A DNA stretch of 39,807 nucleotides from an uncultured Phocaeicola sp. (lineage in GTDB: Bacteria > Bacteroidota > Bacteroidia > Bacteroidales > Bacteroidaceae), in NCBI GenBank assembly GCA_944322395.1, contig CALUPA010000018.1, forward strand, positions 1-39,807, written 5' to 3'. This document shows, one piece after another, positions 18,150 to 26,516 of this stretch. Below the pieces are notes generated by a model. It saw only the letters and a list, made by a program, of their open reading frames with translations, was not told where the DNA came from and made no database searches. Within the stretch, counting starts at the first letter, position 1, and the number at the start of each line of letters is the position of its first letter. The position numbers and the translations under genes are program-made.

Positions 18150-18294
18150 ATTTGTTATTTATGTGTTTAATGGTCGATGTTACAAATACCCAACTTTTCT
18201 ACATACATCATTACATCATCATATTAAATATTTATTTTTTTACACAACAAATATAGTTGCTACATTACTTATCAATGAGATAATTACTGTTCAA

Positions 18295-18335
18295 AAAACG
18301 AAAAAAACAAGTCTCACGACTTGTTTTTTCGTTTT
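18295..18335. terminator. Strong hairpin terminator
   Basis: AAAACGAAAAAAACAAGTC (18295-18313) pairs with GACTTGTTTTTTCGTTTT (18318-18335) around TCAC, with one bulged A. It lies just beyond the stop codon of the orphan C-terminal fragment (18334-18468) and overlaps that stop. It was probably the terminator of the vanished gene and now helps to insulate the two leftward operons. Confidence 0.75.
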
Positions 18336-18468
18336 ATTCATCATTATCTAATCCCGTTTTTAGTATAACAATTTTTCCCATCAATGAAGTTCCACTTACT
18401 TGTGCTCCCACTGACGCAATATCACCAGCCGGAAAAATACTCACCCCAATAATAATTACAATCAATAC
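18334..18468 (-). pseudogene. Orphan C-terminal coding fragment, identity unknown
   Basis: On the minus strand 44 codons read VLIVIIIGVSIFPAG, then DIASVGAQVSGTSLMGKIVI and LKTGLDNDE before a stop. The composition is protein-like, with a Gly/Ser-rich run and a GKIVI stretch near the end, and the stop falls exactly at a strong terminator, as at the end of a real gene. Nothing in frame extends upstream; a stop stands at 18469-18471. GKIVI near a C-terminus recalls zinc-type (medium-chain) dehydrogenases, but the preceding residues do not fit well, so I do not name it. It could also be chance. Confidence 0.4.
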
Positions 18469-18493
18469 TCAGGAAAAGCAGTACACTTCACTT

Positions 18494-18557
18494 AAAAACG
18501 TCTTGTCATTTTACCTAAAACGACAAAACGTTTTAGATAAAATGACAAGACGTTTTT
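18494..18557. terminator. Long 29-bp hairpin ending the SusC/D operon
   Basis: Positions 18494-18522 and 18529-18557 are inverted repeats with a single mismatch (18515) around the 6-nt loop ACAAAA; each arm contains the CGTCTTGTCATTTTA-type sequence. T runs follow on both strands. It lies 57 bases past the acyltransferase stop, the right place for the terminator of that leftward transcript. The stem is unusually long for a terminator. Confidence 0.7.
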
Positions 18558-18614
18558 TCAAGAATATTTCTACACCCTCAATTACCTATGTAAATAGAAC
18601 AGTGTCATCTATAT

Positions 18615-19703
18615 TTATCCTATCAACCATTTACTACCTGGTATATAGGAGATTATTTTTGATGTAATATAACAGAGCACAAATGTAGCTATAGCTATAG
18701 CCGGTATAGCAAAACAAGTGGGTAAAGCTAATGTTTCCTTAAATACACCAACCCACATACCTAGCCAAAATATATGCATAAGATACATTCCGTAACTTAA
18801 CTTAGAAAGATCTAATATAAAACTAGGAGTTTCCTTACGTTCAATACATGAAAATAATAAAAATGTACCTGCTGTTAAAGATACACAATTTATTGTACAA
18901 AATGACCATCCAATCTCTATCACTGGTGTAACATGCAATACTCCAGGTATTGCTTGTATATAGAATGACAATATAGTCCAAACAGCCCCGACAATCATCA
19001 AGAATGCACCTACCACCAAGCGTTTATGTTTGTTCCATTTTAGATGTACACGAATATAATGAGCCAACACCAGATAACCAAGATAACCTGAAAAATACCA
19101 AAGCATATGATACTCATTCCAAAAACACTGTCCCCATATTTCTCCATAAAAACGTATTATGTATGGCATACATGTTGATATCAAGAAAAGAACAAGAAAG
19201 AAACGTTCTTCCTTAGCTGTAGCCTTATTGAGCCATGGTGAAATCATAGGTATAAACAGGTAAAGACTTATAAGCGGAAACATAAACCAAAGGTGACCAG
19301 CCAGTGTTGGAAAATTTAATAATAAACGCGACAAATCCTTAATTGAAGTATCAGAATCAATCTGTCCCCAAAGCAAAGGTAAGGTGCTATAAAGTATCAT
19401 AAAAATAAACATGGGAGGTAAAATATGTTTAAATCTTCGCTTATAAAATTGCCACATATTTTGTTCATCTTTCATAGGAACAAGAAGATATGCAGAAACT
19501 ATCATAAACAATGGAACAGACATTCTGGAAAACCCATCATATAAAGATACCCATAATCTATCTGTCTCATTATTGAGAAAAGATTGTGGTCCTACCATAT
19601 CTGTAGAACCAGGTGCACCATAATAATTTTCACTAGCATGAACCAACATAACTAAAAAACATGCGAAAACTCTAACATAATCTAGAAATACAATTCGTTT
19701 CAT
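18615..19703 (-). CDS. Acyltransferase family 3 membrane protein
   Basis: A 362-residue inner-membrane protein with about ten hydrophobic helices and no cleavable signal, of the acyltransferase-3 family (OafA/NolL type). These enzymes move acetyl or similar groups onto sugars. The first helix, FLDYVRVFACFLVMLVHASENYY, has the conserved early Arg and the histidine (about residue 22) expected to be catalytic. SRMSVPLFMIVSAYLL forms the second family motif. It is the last gene of the SusC/D operon, 33 bases after the broken GH43, with a terminator behind it. Its acceptor is unknown; it may decorate a cell-surface glycan or handle acetylated products of the substrate. Confidence 0.8.
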   Translation of the reverse strand: MKRIVFLDYVRVFACFLVMLVHASENYYGAPGSTDMVGPQSFLNNETDRLWVSLYDGFSRMSVPLFMIVSAYLLVPMKDEQNMWQFYKRRFKHILPPMFIFMILYSTLPLLWGQIDSDTSIKDLSRLLLNFPTLAGHLWFMFPLISLYLFIPMISPWLNKATAKEERFFLVLFLISTCMPYIIRFYGEIWGQCFWNEYHMLWYFSGYLGYLVLAHYIRVHLKWNKHKRLVVGAFLMIVGAVWTILSFYIQAIPGVLHVTPVIEIGWSFCTINCVSLTAGTFLLFSCIERKETPSFILDLSKLSYGMYLMHIFWLGMWVGVFKETLALPTCFAIPAIAIATFVLCYITSKIISYIPGSKWLIG

Positions 19704-19736
19704 ATAAAATATTTTTACTTGTAAATAAAAAATTAA

Positions 19737-20108
19737 TTATTTCATAAAAAATGGTTCTTCGGAATTTAAAGAAGGGGTTCCATCATTTACAATTGGCCAT
19801 CCATTCTTCCATTTTATTTTATCAAGCATCAAAACCCTTCCATCCGGATTTGAAACCTTAACAGCATGATACATTATCCAATCCGTACCATTATCATCTG
19901 TTACAATTTCAGAATTATGCCCTATACCTACAAAATATTCATTTTTACTAATCAGAATTTCATGTTTATTATCCAATCATATTTAATACTGTGGGATCAG
20001 GAAGACTATAATCTATAATAGGATTTTTATAAATATCAGTTGAAAAAGATACTCTCACACATAAAGTAAAAAAACGAACAATATTATCTTATATACTGGT
20101 AATTTCAT
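19737..20108 (-). pseudogene. GH43 family gene with internal deletion and frameshift
   Basis: Three pieces of one GH43 gene can be read on the minus strand. A start at 20106-20108 gives a signal peptide (MKLPVYKIILFVFLLYV). In another frame VSFSTDIYKNPIIDYSLPDP follows, where the last DP is the start of blade one with the catalytic base Asp. After a stop and one more frame change, residues from about 19973 to 19737 encode the last blade, with GIGHNSEIVTDDNGTDWIMY and HAVKVSNPDGRVLMLDKIKW. About 200 residues, including the catalytic Glu region, are missing. It stands between the SusE-position lipoprotein and the acyltransferase, so the original operon had a GH43 here, of the kind with arabinofuranosidase or arabinanase relatives. 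Confidence 0.82.
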
Positions 20109-20228
20109 AACCTAGTTACATTTTTAATAAAACTCTAAATATATAAATAGATATTTTCTTATTATCCGCAAATATAAAAAAAGACAGATTAATTTAAGAA
20201 CAGATTTAATTTGTTATTGTATAAAAAT

Positions 20229-20281
20229 TAGCGGATATAATTGCTAAAGAAATATTATTCTCATACAATTATAATCCGCTA
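20229..20281 (-). terminator. Terminator after the SusE-position gene
   Basis: TAGCGGATATAATTG (20229-20243) pairs with CAATTATAATCCGCTA (20266-20281), with one bulge. Read leftward it is followed by ATTTTTATAC. It lies 23 bases after the stop of the SusE-position gene. It may reduce transcription into the broken GH43 and acyltransferase, so those could be expressed less than SusC/D. Confidence 0.65.
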
Positions 20282-20304
20282 TTTTCTTACATTAAATAAT
20301 TAGT

Positions 20305-21351
20305 TTACCATTCAATTGCCTGATCTTCATCTGGAATCTGAGTATTCACATTACGTTCAAGAATTAATGTTCCTTTTACTTTATAATAAATAGGAATTGC
20401 CTGTCCATCATCTGCCTTTACTGAAGTAACGTCCTTAAAGTTATACTCTATAGTAAATGATACGTACCTATGCTCTAAATATGGTCTAGTAGCATCAGGT
20501 ATTGCTGCTGTCATATACATTGGATCTTGAGTTTTAACTTCAAAACCTATCTCCTCTTGATTTTCAGACCAAATTTGAAGTCTTTTATCTGCATCATTCT
20601 CACTACCATCACCTAAAAAGCGTACATATATTTTATACTTTTGTCGATCTTCAATTTTCATCTCTTCATTCATCAAACCAGCATAAAAAAAGACAGTATT
20701 TTCATCAACCACAAAAGCAGTCCTTTCATTTCCAACCATTGGAGCACCAATGGTTTTATCACTATCACCATCTCTAAGATAGACCTCCATAGTTGAAGTG
20801 CTATACGTTCCAGAATAATCATTAAAAGGCAAAACACGTAAAATTGCTTTGGCATAGTTTTTACGAGGATGCTTTTTATAGTCATATGTTGGATCATCAA
20901 CAATCGTTAGAGGAACAACCCACTTATGGCTCATATCAATATTCCCTAAAGCAAAATCAATATTAAGAGAATCTACAGACGATCCTGCCGGAATTTCTGT
21001 AACTTCCGGAAATGTGTAGAATTTATCTTTCTCCAAAGCCTCATAATACCATTCTGGACGATTTGGGCCAAAACGCTCATAATTAATATTAGCAAGGGTA
21101 TCTCTATCTTCTGCAACATAAACATGCCTTGTTTTCTCATTAAATGTTGATCCACTTACAATAATAGGAAGTTTATATCTAACTTTTCCATCAGGTTTAT
21201 AACGCACATAAATAGGTGTACAACCTTCATCATTCATTGGAGCTTTAAAGGATATATATTGCTCATACTGTTCTTCTGTCCAATCATCAGTACATGCAGT
21301 AAAAAACAATACAGAAATCAATATTCCTAAAAATATATTTATTTTTTTCAT
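20305..21351 (-). CDS. Surface lipoprotein in SusE position (BT_3987-like/DUF4973-type)
   Basis: A 348-residue lipoprotein. The signal ends in LFFTAC with Cys20 as the lipidated residue, followed by acidic TDDW, which favours outer-membrane surface export. Residues about 25-175 look like the BT_3987-like (former DUF1735) beta-sandwich domain common after SusD, and the rest like a DUF4973/DUF4361-type domain. Such proteins probably bind the glycan at the surface beside SusC/D. It follows SusD by 21 bases. The domain name is from memory of the family pattern; the lipoprotein and position evidence is stronger. Confidence 0.75.
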   Translation of the reverse strand: MKKINIFLGILISVLFFTACTDDWTEEQYEQYISFKAPMNDEGCTPIYVRYKPDGKVRYKLPIIVSGSTFNEKTRHVYVAEDRDTLANINYERFGPNRPEWYYEALEKDKFYTFPEVTEIPAGSSVDSLNIDFALGNIDMSHKWVVPLTIVDDPTYDYKKHPRKNYAKAILRVLPFNDYSGTYSTSTMEVYLRDGDSDKTIGAPMVGNERTAFVVDENTVFFYAGLMNEEMKIEDRQKYKIYVRFLGDGSENDADKRLQIWSENQEEIGFEVKTQDPMYMTAAIPDATRPYLEHRYVSFTIEYNFKDVTSVKADDGQAIPIYYKVKGTLILERNVNTQIPDEDQAIEW

Positions 21352-21372
21352 ATTTCTTTTTTTTGTTTTAAT

Positions 21373-23418
21373 TTAATCGTTATATGTCCATCCTGGATTC
21401 TGAGTCAAAAGGAAATTTCTTTTTAATTCGCTATGTGGGATAGGCCAAAAATACATTTTCCTTACGAAGGTAGTTGACAATTCATCTATTACTATAGGAG
21501 TATGAAACAATTCACGTTCATTTTGAGTCATAAGAAAATTACATCCATATACCGGTAAAGTTTCCTCCACAGGAGCATCCTTCCATCTACGTAAATCATA
21601 ATAACGATGTCCCTCACCCATAAGTTCAATCTGTCGTTCACGTTTCAGTTTAGTACGAAATACGTCCCTATTCTCATATTCCTCTGCTTTATAATCAGGA
21701 ATTCCAGCTCTACAACGAATTGGTCTAATAGCACGTTTTAACTGATCTATACTACGGGATATATTGTATGTTTTACTTCCGTCCCATGAAGTTATTTCAT
21801 ATTCCCCAGTCAGTTCGTTTATAGATTCAGCATATATCAACAATACTTCAGCATAACGTATTGCCAGTTCTGGTTTTTTTACTATTCTATCGGAAACCTT
21901 TCCTACAGCCGTGTCATCTGCATGCACAAACTTCATAATGCCAATACCAGTACGCAGCCAGAAATTGCTATTCAAATAACCATTATCATTACCTCTATAA
22001 TAAAAAACCTGCCTCATTGTCGGTTCTTTAGTGGGTAATGAAGCATTCGACAATAATGGCCAAACAGCACCATTAAAAGCGACCGATGCATAAAAACGTG
22101 GTTCTCGGTTGGCATACTGTTTAGATACTCCAGCCGACAAATGTTCATACCCTCCATCTGCACCAGCATCTGATTCCGTAACAAATCCAGGTACTCTTGG
22201 ATTCATATCGCTTCTTCCTGGAATGTTGTATTCTCTATCCTTTCCCGGACAATCGGTACCATCAGCCATATAATAAGCATCACACTGTTTTTGTGTCATT
22301 CCATGAGTATTCCATCCTCCTGCTATTGATGGCAACTGATGCCTTACCATATCAACAATATTTCTATCTTGATTTTGATTGGTTCCACGAGTAAATATTA
22401 ATTCTATATTATCGGACATCTGAAGCGAACCATTGAATAATGATCTATATGACTCATAAGGATCAATATCTTTATAACCATCAGGCCAGTTCTTTTCAGA
22501 AAAGTCATTATCCTTATACGGAGCCACTGTTTTAGGATAACCAGGTTTTGTATCTGTATTTACTCCTGTTACATGAATTCCATATCTATTTAATTCCATA
22601 ACGTCCAGTGCGGCAGCTGCAGCTCTTGCCCATTTTTTTTCATCATACTCTTGTGATATAAGATACCTTCCATCGCGATCTGTCATATCTGAAAACTTTT
22701 CATCATCTTCCGGTCGAGGATTATTTATTGGACTAGCAGCATATAATAACACCTTAGCACGTGCAGCAAGAGCAGCCCCTCTAGTAGGACGAGCCAAATT
22801 GTTTGAACCTCGTTCAAGTGGAAGGTCATTTGCAGCAAGAGCCATTTCAGATGCAATAAAATCAGCACATTCATCATATGTGTTCCTAGGTAAAGCTAAA
22901 TCCTCGTAACTTAGAGTATAATCTATCCCTTCATCAGGCAATAAAGGTATAGGTCCATACCTTCTAAGTAACAGCCAATAATAATATGCTCTTACAAAAC
23001 GAGCCTGGGCTTTAAAATCTTTGCGCTCTTCATCTGTCAATTCCTGATTCATATCTATATTATGAATAAAAATTGAAGCTTGACGTATTCCCTTGTAACT
23101 TTGTTCCCAAGAATGACGATAGTTTTCATCATAAGTTCCATTTTTAAACTTTTTATAATCATCTGGTCTATCGCCAAAATACATATCATCAGCAAAATTA
23201 AATAATGTAGCATCTTTTGTTGCAATATCCATATTTTCACCTTCTAAATAAGAATACGCACCAGCAAGCCATCTCTCTGTACGTGTTTCATCAGTAAATA
23301 CATCTTCTAAGGTTAATCTATCCTTAAAATATTTGTCAGAGTCTAGATTGTCAACACATGATAATGATACAAATGACAACAGACCACATATCATTATATC
23401 TAATTTTCTATTTTTCAT
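21373..23418 (-). CDS. SusD/RagB-type glycan-binding outer-membrane lipoprotein
   Basis: A 681-residue SusD homologue. The signal ends in FVSLSC (Cys21). Typical features are YKGIRQASIFIHNID, ARFVRAYYYWLLLRRYGPIPLL, and near the end KRERQIELMGEGHRYYDLRRWKDAP followed by WPIPHSELKRN and LTQNPGW. It forms the lid over the SusC channel and helps bind oligosaccharides. It is long for the family (often 500-600), with insertions in the middle that probably shape ligand specificity. It sits 12 bases after SusC. Confidence 0.95.
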   Translation of the reverse strand: MKNRKLDIMICGLLSFVSLSCVDNLDSDKYFKDRLTLEDVFTDETRTERWLAGAYSYLEGENMDIATKDATLFNFADDMYFGDRPDDYKKFKNGTYDENYRHSWEQSYKGIRQASIFIHNIDMNQELTDEERKDFKAQARFVRAYYYWLLLRRYGPIPLLPDEGIDYTLSYEDLALPRNTYDECADFIASEMALAANDLPLERGSNNLARPTRGAALAARAKVLLYAASPINNPRPEDDEKFSDMTDRDGRYLISQEYDEKKWARAAAAALDVMELNRYGIHVTGVNTDTKPGYPKTVAPYKDNDFSEKNWPDGYKDIDPYESYRSLFNGSLQMSDNIELIFTRGTNQNQDRNIVDMVRHQLPSIAGGWNTHGMTQKQCDAYYMADGTDCPGKDREYNIPGRSDMNPRVPGFVTESDAGADGGYEHLSAGVSKQYANREPRFYASVAFNGAVWPLLSNASLPTKEPTMRQVFYYRGNDNGYLNSNFWLRTGIGIMKFVHADDTAVGKVSDRIVKKPELAIRYAEVLLIYAESINELTGEYEITSWDGSKTYNISRSIDQLKRAIRPIRCRAGIPDYKAEEYENRDVFRTKLKRERQIELMGEGHRYYDLRRWKDAPVEETLPVYGCNFLMTQNERELFHTPIVIDELSTTFVRKMYFWPIPHSELKRNFLLTQNPGWTYND

Positions 23419-23430
23419 TATAATATTATT

Positions 23431-26400
23431 TTATAATTTAACACTTAATCCTAATGTAAAAGTTCTTGCTAAAGGGTATTGAGCTCCATTACTGCTCAAT
23501 AATTCCGGATCCCACATCTTGAACTTTGAAAATGTTAGAAGATTAGTACCCATAAAGAATATACGTATATCATTAAACTTGATTTTGTTTACCAAAGTCT
23601 TAGGTAATGTATATCCAATTTCAAGTGTTTTTAATCTGAGGTATGATCCATCTCTTAACCAGAATGTAGAATTTCTTTCGTTGTTACTATTGCCTCCAAA
23701 AGTCAATCTTGGATACTCGGCATTAGGGTTTTCTGTTGATGGGTCTCCTGATATATCTGCCGATATCCATCTATTACCTTCAGCCACTTCCTTCATTACA
23801 TTACCCCATTGACTATTCGTAAAAGCATAAATTGTCGGTCCATTTATGAAGAATGAGGATTTACCCGCTCCCTGGAAATGAACATTAATATCTATACCTT
23901 TCCATTGTGCAGCTACACCCATACCATAAATCATATTAGGTCTACTAGTAGAGCCTATTGCTACTTTATCTCCATCATTTACGACTCCATCACCATTTAC
24001 ATCCTTATATTTTATATCACCAGGTTGTACAGTACCAAACTCCTGTTTAGGACTATTACGAATATCATCATAATCTTTAAATAGCCCCATTGCTATCAAC
24101 CCTTTTGTCTGATTTACATAATAACCTTTTTCTAACTGATACGGATAAACAGAATTTTCTTCATCTTTCTCCAAAATGGTATTCTTGCTGTATGTCATAT
24201 TACCTCGAACAGTAACGTTTACATCTCCAATTTTTTGACGATATGCAAAATTTCCATCAAATCCTTCAGACAAGACAGATCCGACATTTGCACGCGGGTT
24301 ACTTGAAACACCTACCATAGCCGGAAGATATGCACGTTCCATATATATTCCATCACGCTGCTCGTGAAAATAGTCGACTGTTGCCGTGAATTTATCATTA
24401 AACAATGAGAAATCAAGTCCAAGGTCATGCTTCGTTGCAATTTCCCAAGTTACATTATTAGAAGCCAACTGAGTATAATTTAATCCTGTAAAACTATTTG
24501 CAAAACTGTAATCCCCCCAATTATAATCACCGCTATCACCTATAGTATATAAATAAGGGAACCTTGTACCTACATTATCATTACCTACTTTACCATAAGA
24601 ATAGCGTATTTTGAACATATTCAACCATTTTACATGCTCCTTAATAAATGTTTCTTCTGCGACATTCCATGCAAGAGAAAAAGCAGGGAAAAAACCAAAA
24701 CGATGTCCATCGGCAAAATTTTCTGATCCATTATATCCGAAATTAAAATCGGCAAAATAACGATATTTCCAATTATAGTGGAATCTACCTGCAAGTCCCA
24801 TATGTTTTCTTGCTATACCATTTTTAATATCATCACCTATATTTGTAGTCATTAATCTTGAATCCTGATTATATTTCAATGTACCTCCAACATTGTGTCC
24901 TTTAAAATTGCGATTATAATGCAATTCAGCCTCAAAAAACTCTAGACGTTCACCATCTGAAGAACTTGATTGAGTCATTTTTTGTTCTTCTCTCTGTCTA
25001 GTAAACTCCAATTCTCCATCTGCATTACGAAAACGCTGTGCTCTCCATGTTTCTGGCATTTTGACACGATCAATCTGACTATTATTATTAGTATCAAATC
25101 CAAAACGTCCTACAAAACGAAGTCCTTTAGTAATAAAATCCAGTTTCTGTTCAAGAGTAATATTTGTCTGCACCTTGTTTTCCCAACGTTCAATATACCC
25201 AGTTTGAGTAGCCAATACCCAAGGATTACTTCTATCATCATCAGGACCAAAAGCAGGTATATAGCCATTCGAATACATAACAGGAATACTAATAGGATTT
25301 TGATTCATAAGAGATGTCCAAACATTACCTCCATGTCCTGGGGCATTTTGTTTCTTTAAAGAACCAGAAACTCCAACCTTTAATAATGTTGTACGAGTTA
25401 TATCTATATCAGTATTCATACGATAATTCCACCTTTGGCTGTTTGCATTAGTATTATAATCTTTACGTATTGTATCGTCTGTTTTATACATACCTTCCTC
25501 ATTCAAGTAAGCAATAGATACAAAGTAACGTGCAGTAGATCCACCACCATTCAAGTTCAATGAAGCACGATAAGTCATAGCCCCATCTTTTAATAATACA
25601 TCTTTCCAATCGACATTAGGATACAAATCCGGATCAAGTCCTAAACGTAAAAGTTCTAATTCATCAGGCTGGTATATAGGTTCCTGATTTCGAGTTATTC
25701 GAGCCTCGTTCATCATAGAAGCATAAGTGTAACCATCTGCAAATTCTGGAGTTATAGTTCGAGTGTTATATGAAGTTTCAAGTTTGGCACTAATATTAAT
25801 TTTTCCAGCTTTACCATGTTTTGTTGTAATCAATACTACACCGTTTGCACCTCGTGGTCCATAAATGGCAGTAGCTGAAGCATCTTTCAAGACAGAGAAG
25901 GATTCAATATCTTCAATATTTACTTCATCCAAACTTCGTTCAAAACCATCTACAAGAACCAAAGCAGAAGAACTCGCACCAAATGTAGAAATTCCACGAA
26001 TCCAAAACTCTGATGTATTTTTTCCAGGCTGTCCTGATGTCTGCATAGCAAGCACACCTGCAACATTTCCTGCAAGGGTATTTGATAGATTTGTACTTGC
26101 AGTAGATTTTATATCATCAAGATTTACTGTTGAAATAGCTCCCGTCACGGTAAGTTTCTTTTGTGCACCAGTACCTGTTATAACAACTTCATCAAGCATA
26201 CTTGCAGAAGATTCTTTTAAAGTAACATTTACAGTTTTCTGATACTTGATAAGGACTTCCTGTTTTTCAAAACCTATATATGAAAATATAAGAGTTGAAT
26301 ACTGTGGAGCTTGTATGTAATATCGTCCATCAATATCTGTTATTGATCCAAATCCTGGCTGATCTTTAATAGTTATATTTACACCTATTAATGGTTCTTT

Positions 26401-26505
26401 ATTTTGGTCTGTTACTATACCGGTAATTGTCACTTGCTCTTGTGCGACTAAATTTATTGATATAAACAAGAGGCAAATACAAACAAAAAAGTTTATATTT
26501 TTCAT
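23431..26505 (-). CDS. SusC/RagA-type TonB-dependent outer-membrane transporter
   Basis: A 1024-residue outer-membrane porin of the SusC type. In order: signal peptide (about 1-21), a carboxypeptidase-regulatory-like domain (about 25-105, TITGIVTDQNKEPLIGVNI), the TonB-box-like EVVITGTGAQKK (about 107-118), the plug with LVLVDGFERSLDEVNIEDIE and GPRGANGVVLITTKHG, and the beta-barrel ending in TFTLGLSVKL. It imports oligosaccharides using TonB energy, in complex with the SusD protein encoded next. The length is normal. It follows the TIG/NHL lipoprotein by 11 bases. Confidence 0.96.
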   Translation of the reverse strand: MKNINFFVCICLLFISINLVAQEQVTITGIVTDQNKEPLIGVNITIKDQPGFGSITDIDGRYYIQAPQYSTLIFSYIGFEKQEVLIKYQKTVNVTLKESSASMLDEVVITGTGAQKKLTVTGAISTVNLDDIKSTASTNLSNTLAGNVAGVLAMQTSGQPGKNTSEFWIRGISTFGASSSALVLVDGFERSLDEVNIEDIESFSVLKDASATAIYGPRGANGVVLITTKHGKAGKINISAKLETSYNTRTITPEFADGYTYASMMNEARITRNQEPIYQPDELELLRLGLDPDLYPNVDWKDVLLKDGAMTYRASLNLNGGGSTARYFVSIAYLNEEGMYKTDDTIRKDYNTNANSQRWNYRMNTDIDITRTTLLKVGVSGSLKKQNAPGHGGNVWTSLMNQNPISIPVMYSNGYIPAFGPDDDRSNPWVLATQTGYIERWENKVQTNITLEQKLDFITKGLRFVGRFGFDTNNNSQIDRVKMPETWRAQRFRNADGELEFTRQREEQKMTQSSSSDGERLEFFEAELHYNRNFKGHNVGGTLKYNQDSRLMTTNIGDDIKNGIARKHMGLAGRFHYNWKYRYFADFNFGYNGSENFADGHRFGFFPAFSLAWNVAEETFIKEHVKWLNMFKIRYSYGKVGNDNVGTRFPYLYTIGDSGDYNWGDYSFANSFTGLNYTQLASNNVTWEIATKHDLGLDFSLFNDKFTATVDYFHEQRDGIYMERAYLPAMVGVSSNPRANVGSVLSEGFDGNFAYRQKIGDVNVTVRGNMTYSKNTILEKDEENSVYPYQLEKGYYVNQTKGLIAMGLFKDYDDIRNSPKQEFGTVQPGDIKYKDVNGDGVVNDGDKVAIGSTSRPNMIYGMGVAAQWKGIDINVHFQGAGKSSFFINGPTIYAFTNSQWGNVMKEVAEGNRWISADISGDPSTENPNAEYPRLTFGGNSNNERNSTFWLRDGSYLRLKTLEIGYTLPKTLVNKIKFNDIRIFFMGTNLLTFSKFKMWDPELLSSNGAQYPLARTFTLGLSVKL

Positions 26506-26516
26506 AGAATTATTTT

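Noticed and set aside
18150-18294. Promoter box for the sulfatase-GH125-GH67-GH115 operon
   Set aside because: Only a partial match (TATTTG on the minus strand near 18183-18188) was found, lacking the two spacer bases of TAnnTTTG, so no promoter is annotated.
24970-26242. Plus-strand frames of 125-129 codons inside the SusC gene
   Set aside because: Antisense shadows of a clear TonB-dependent transporter.
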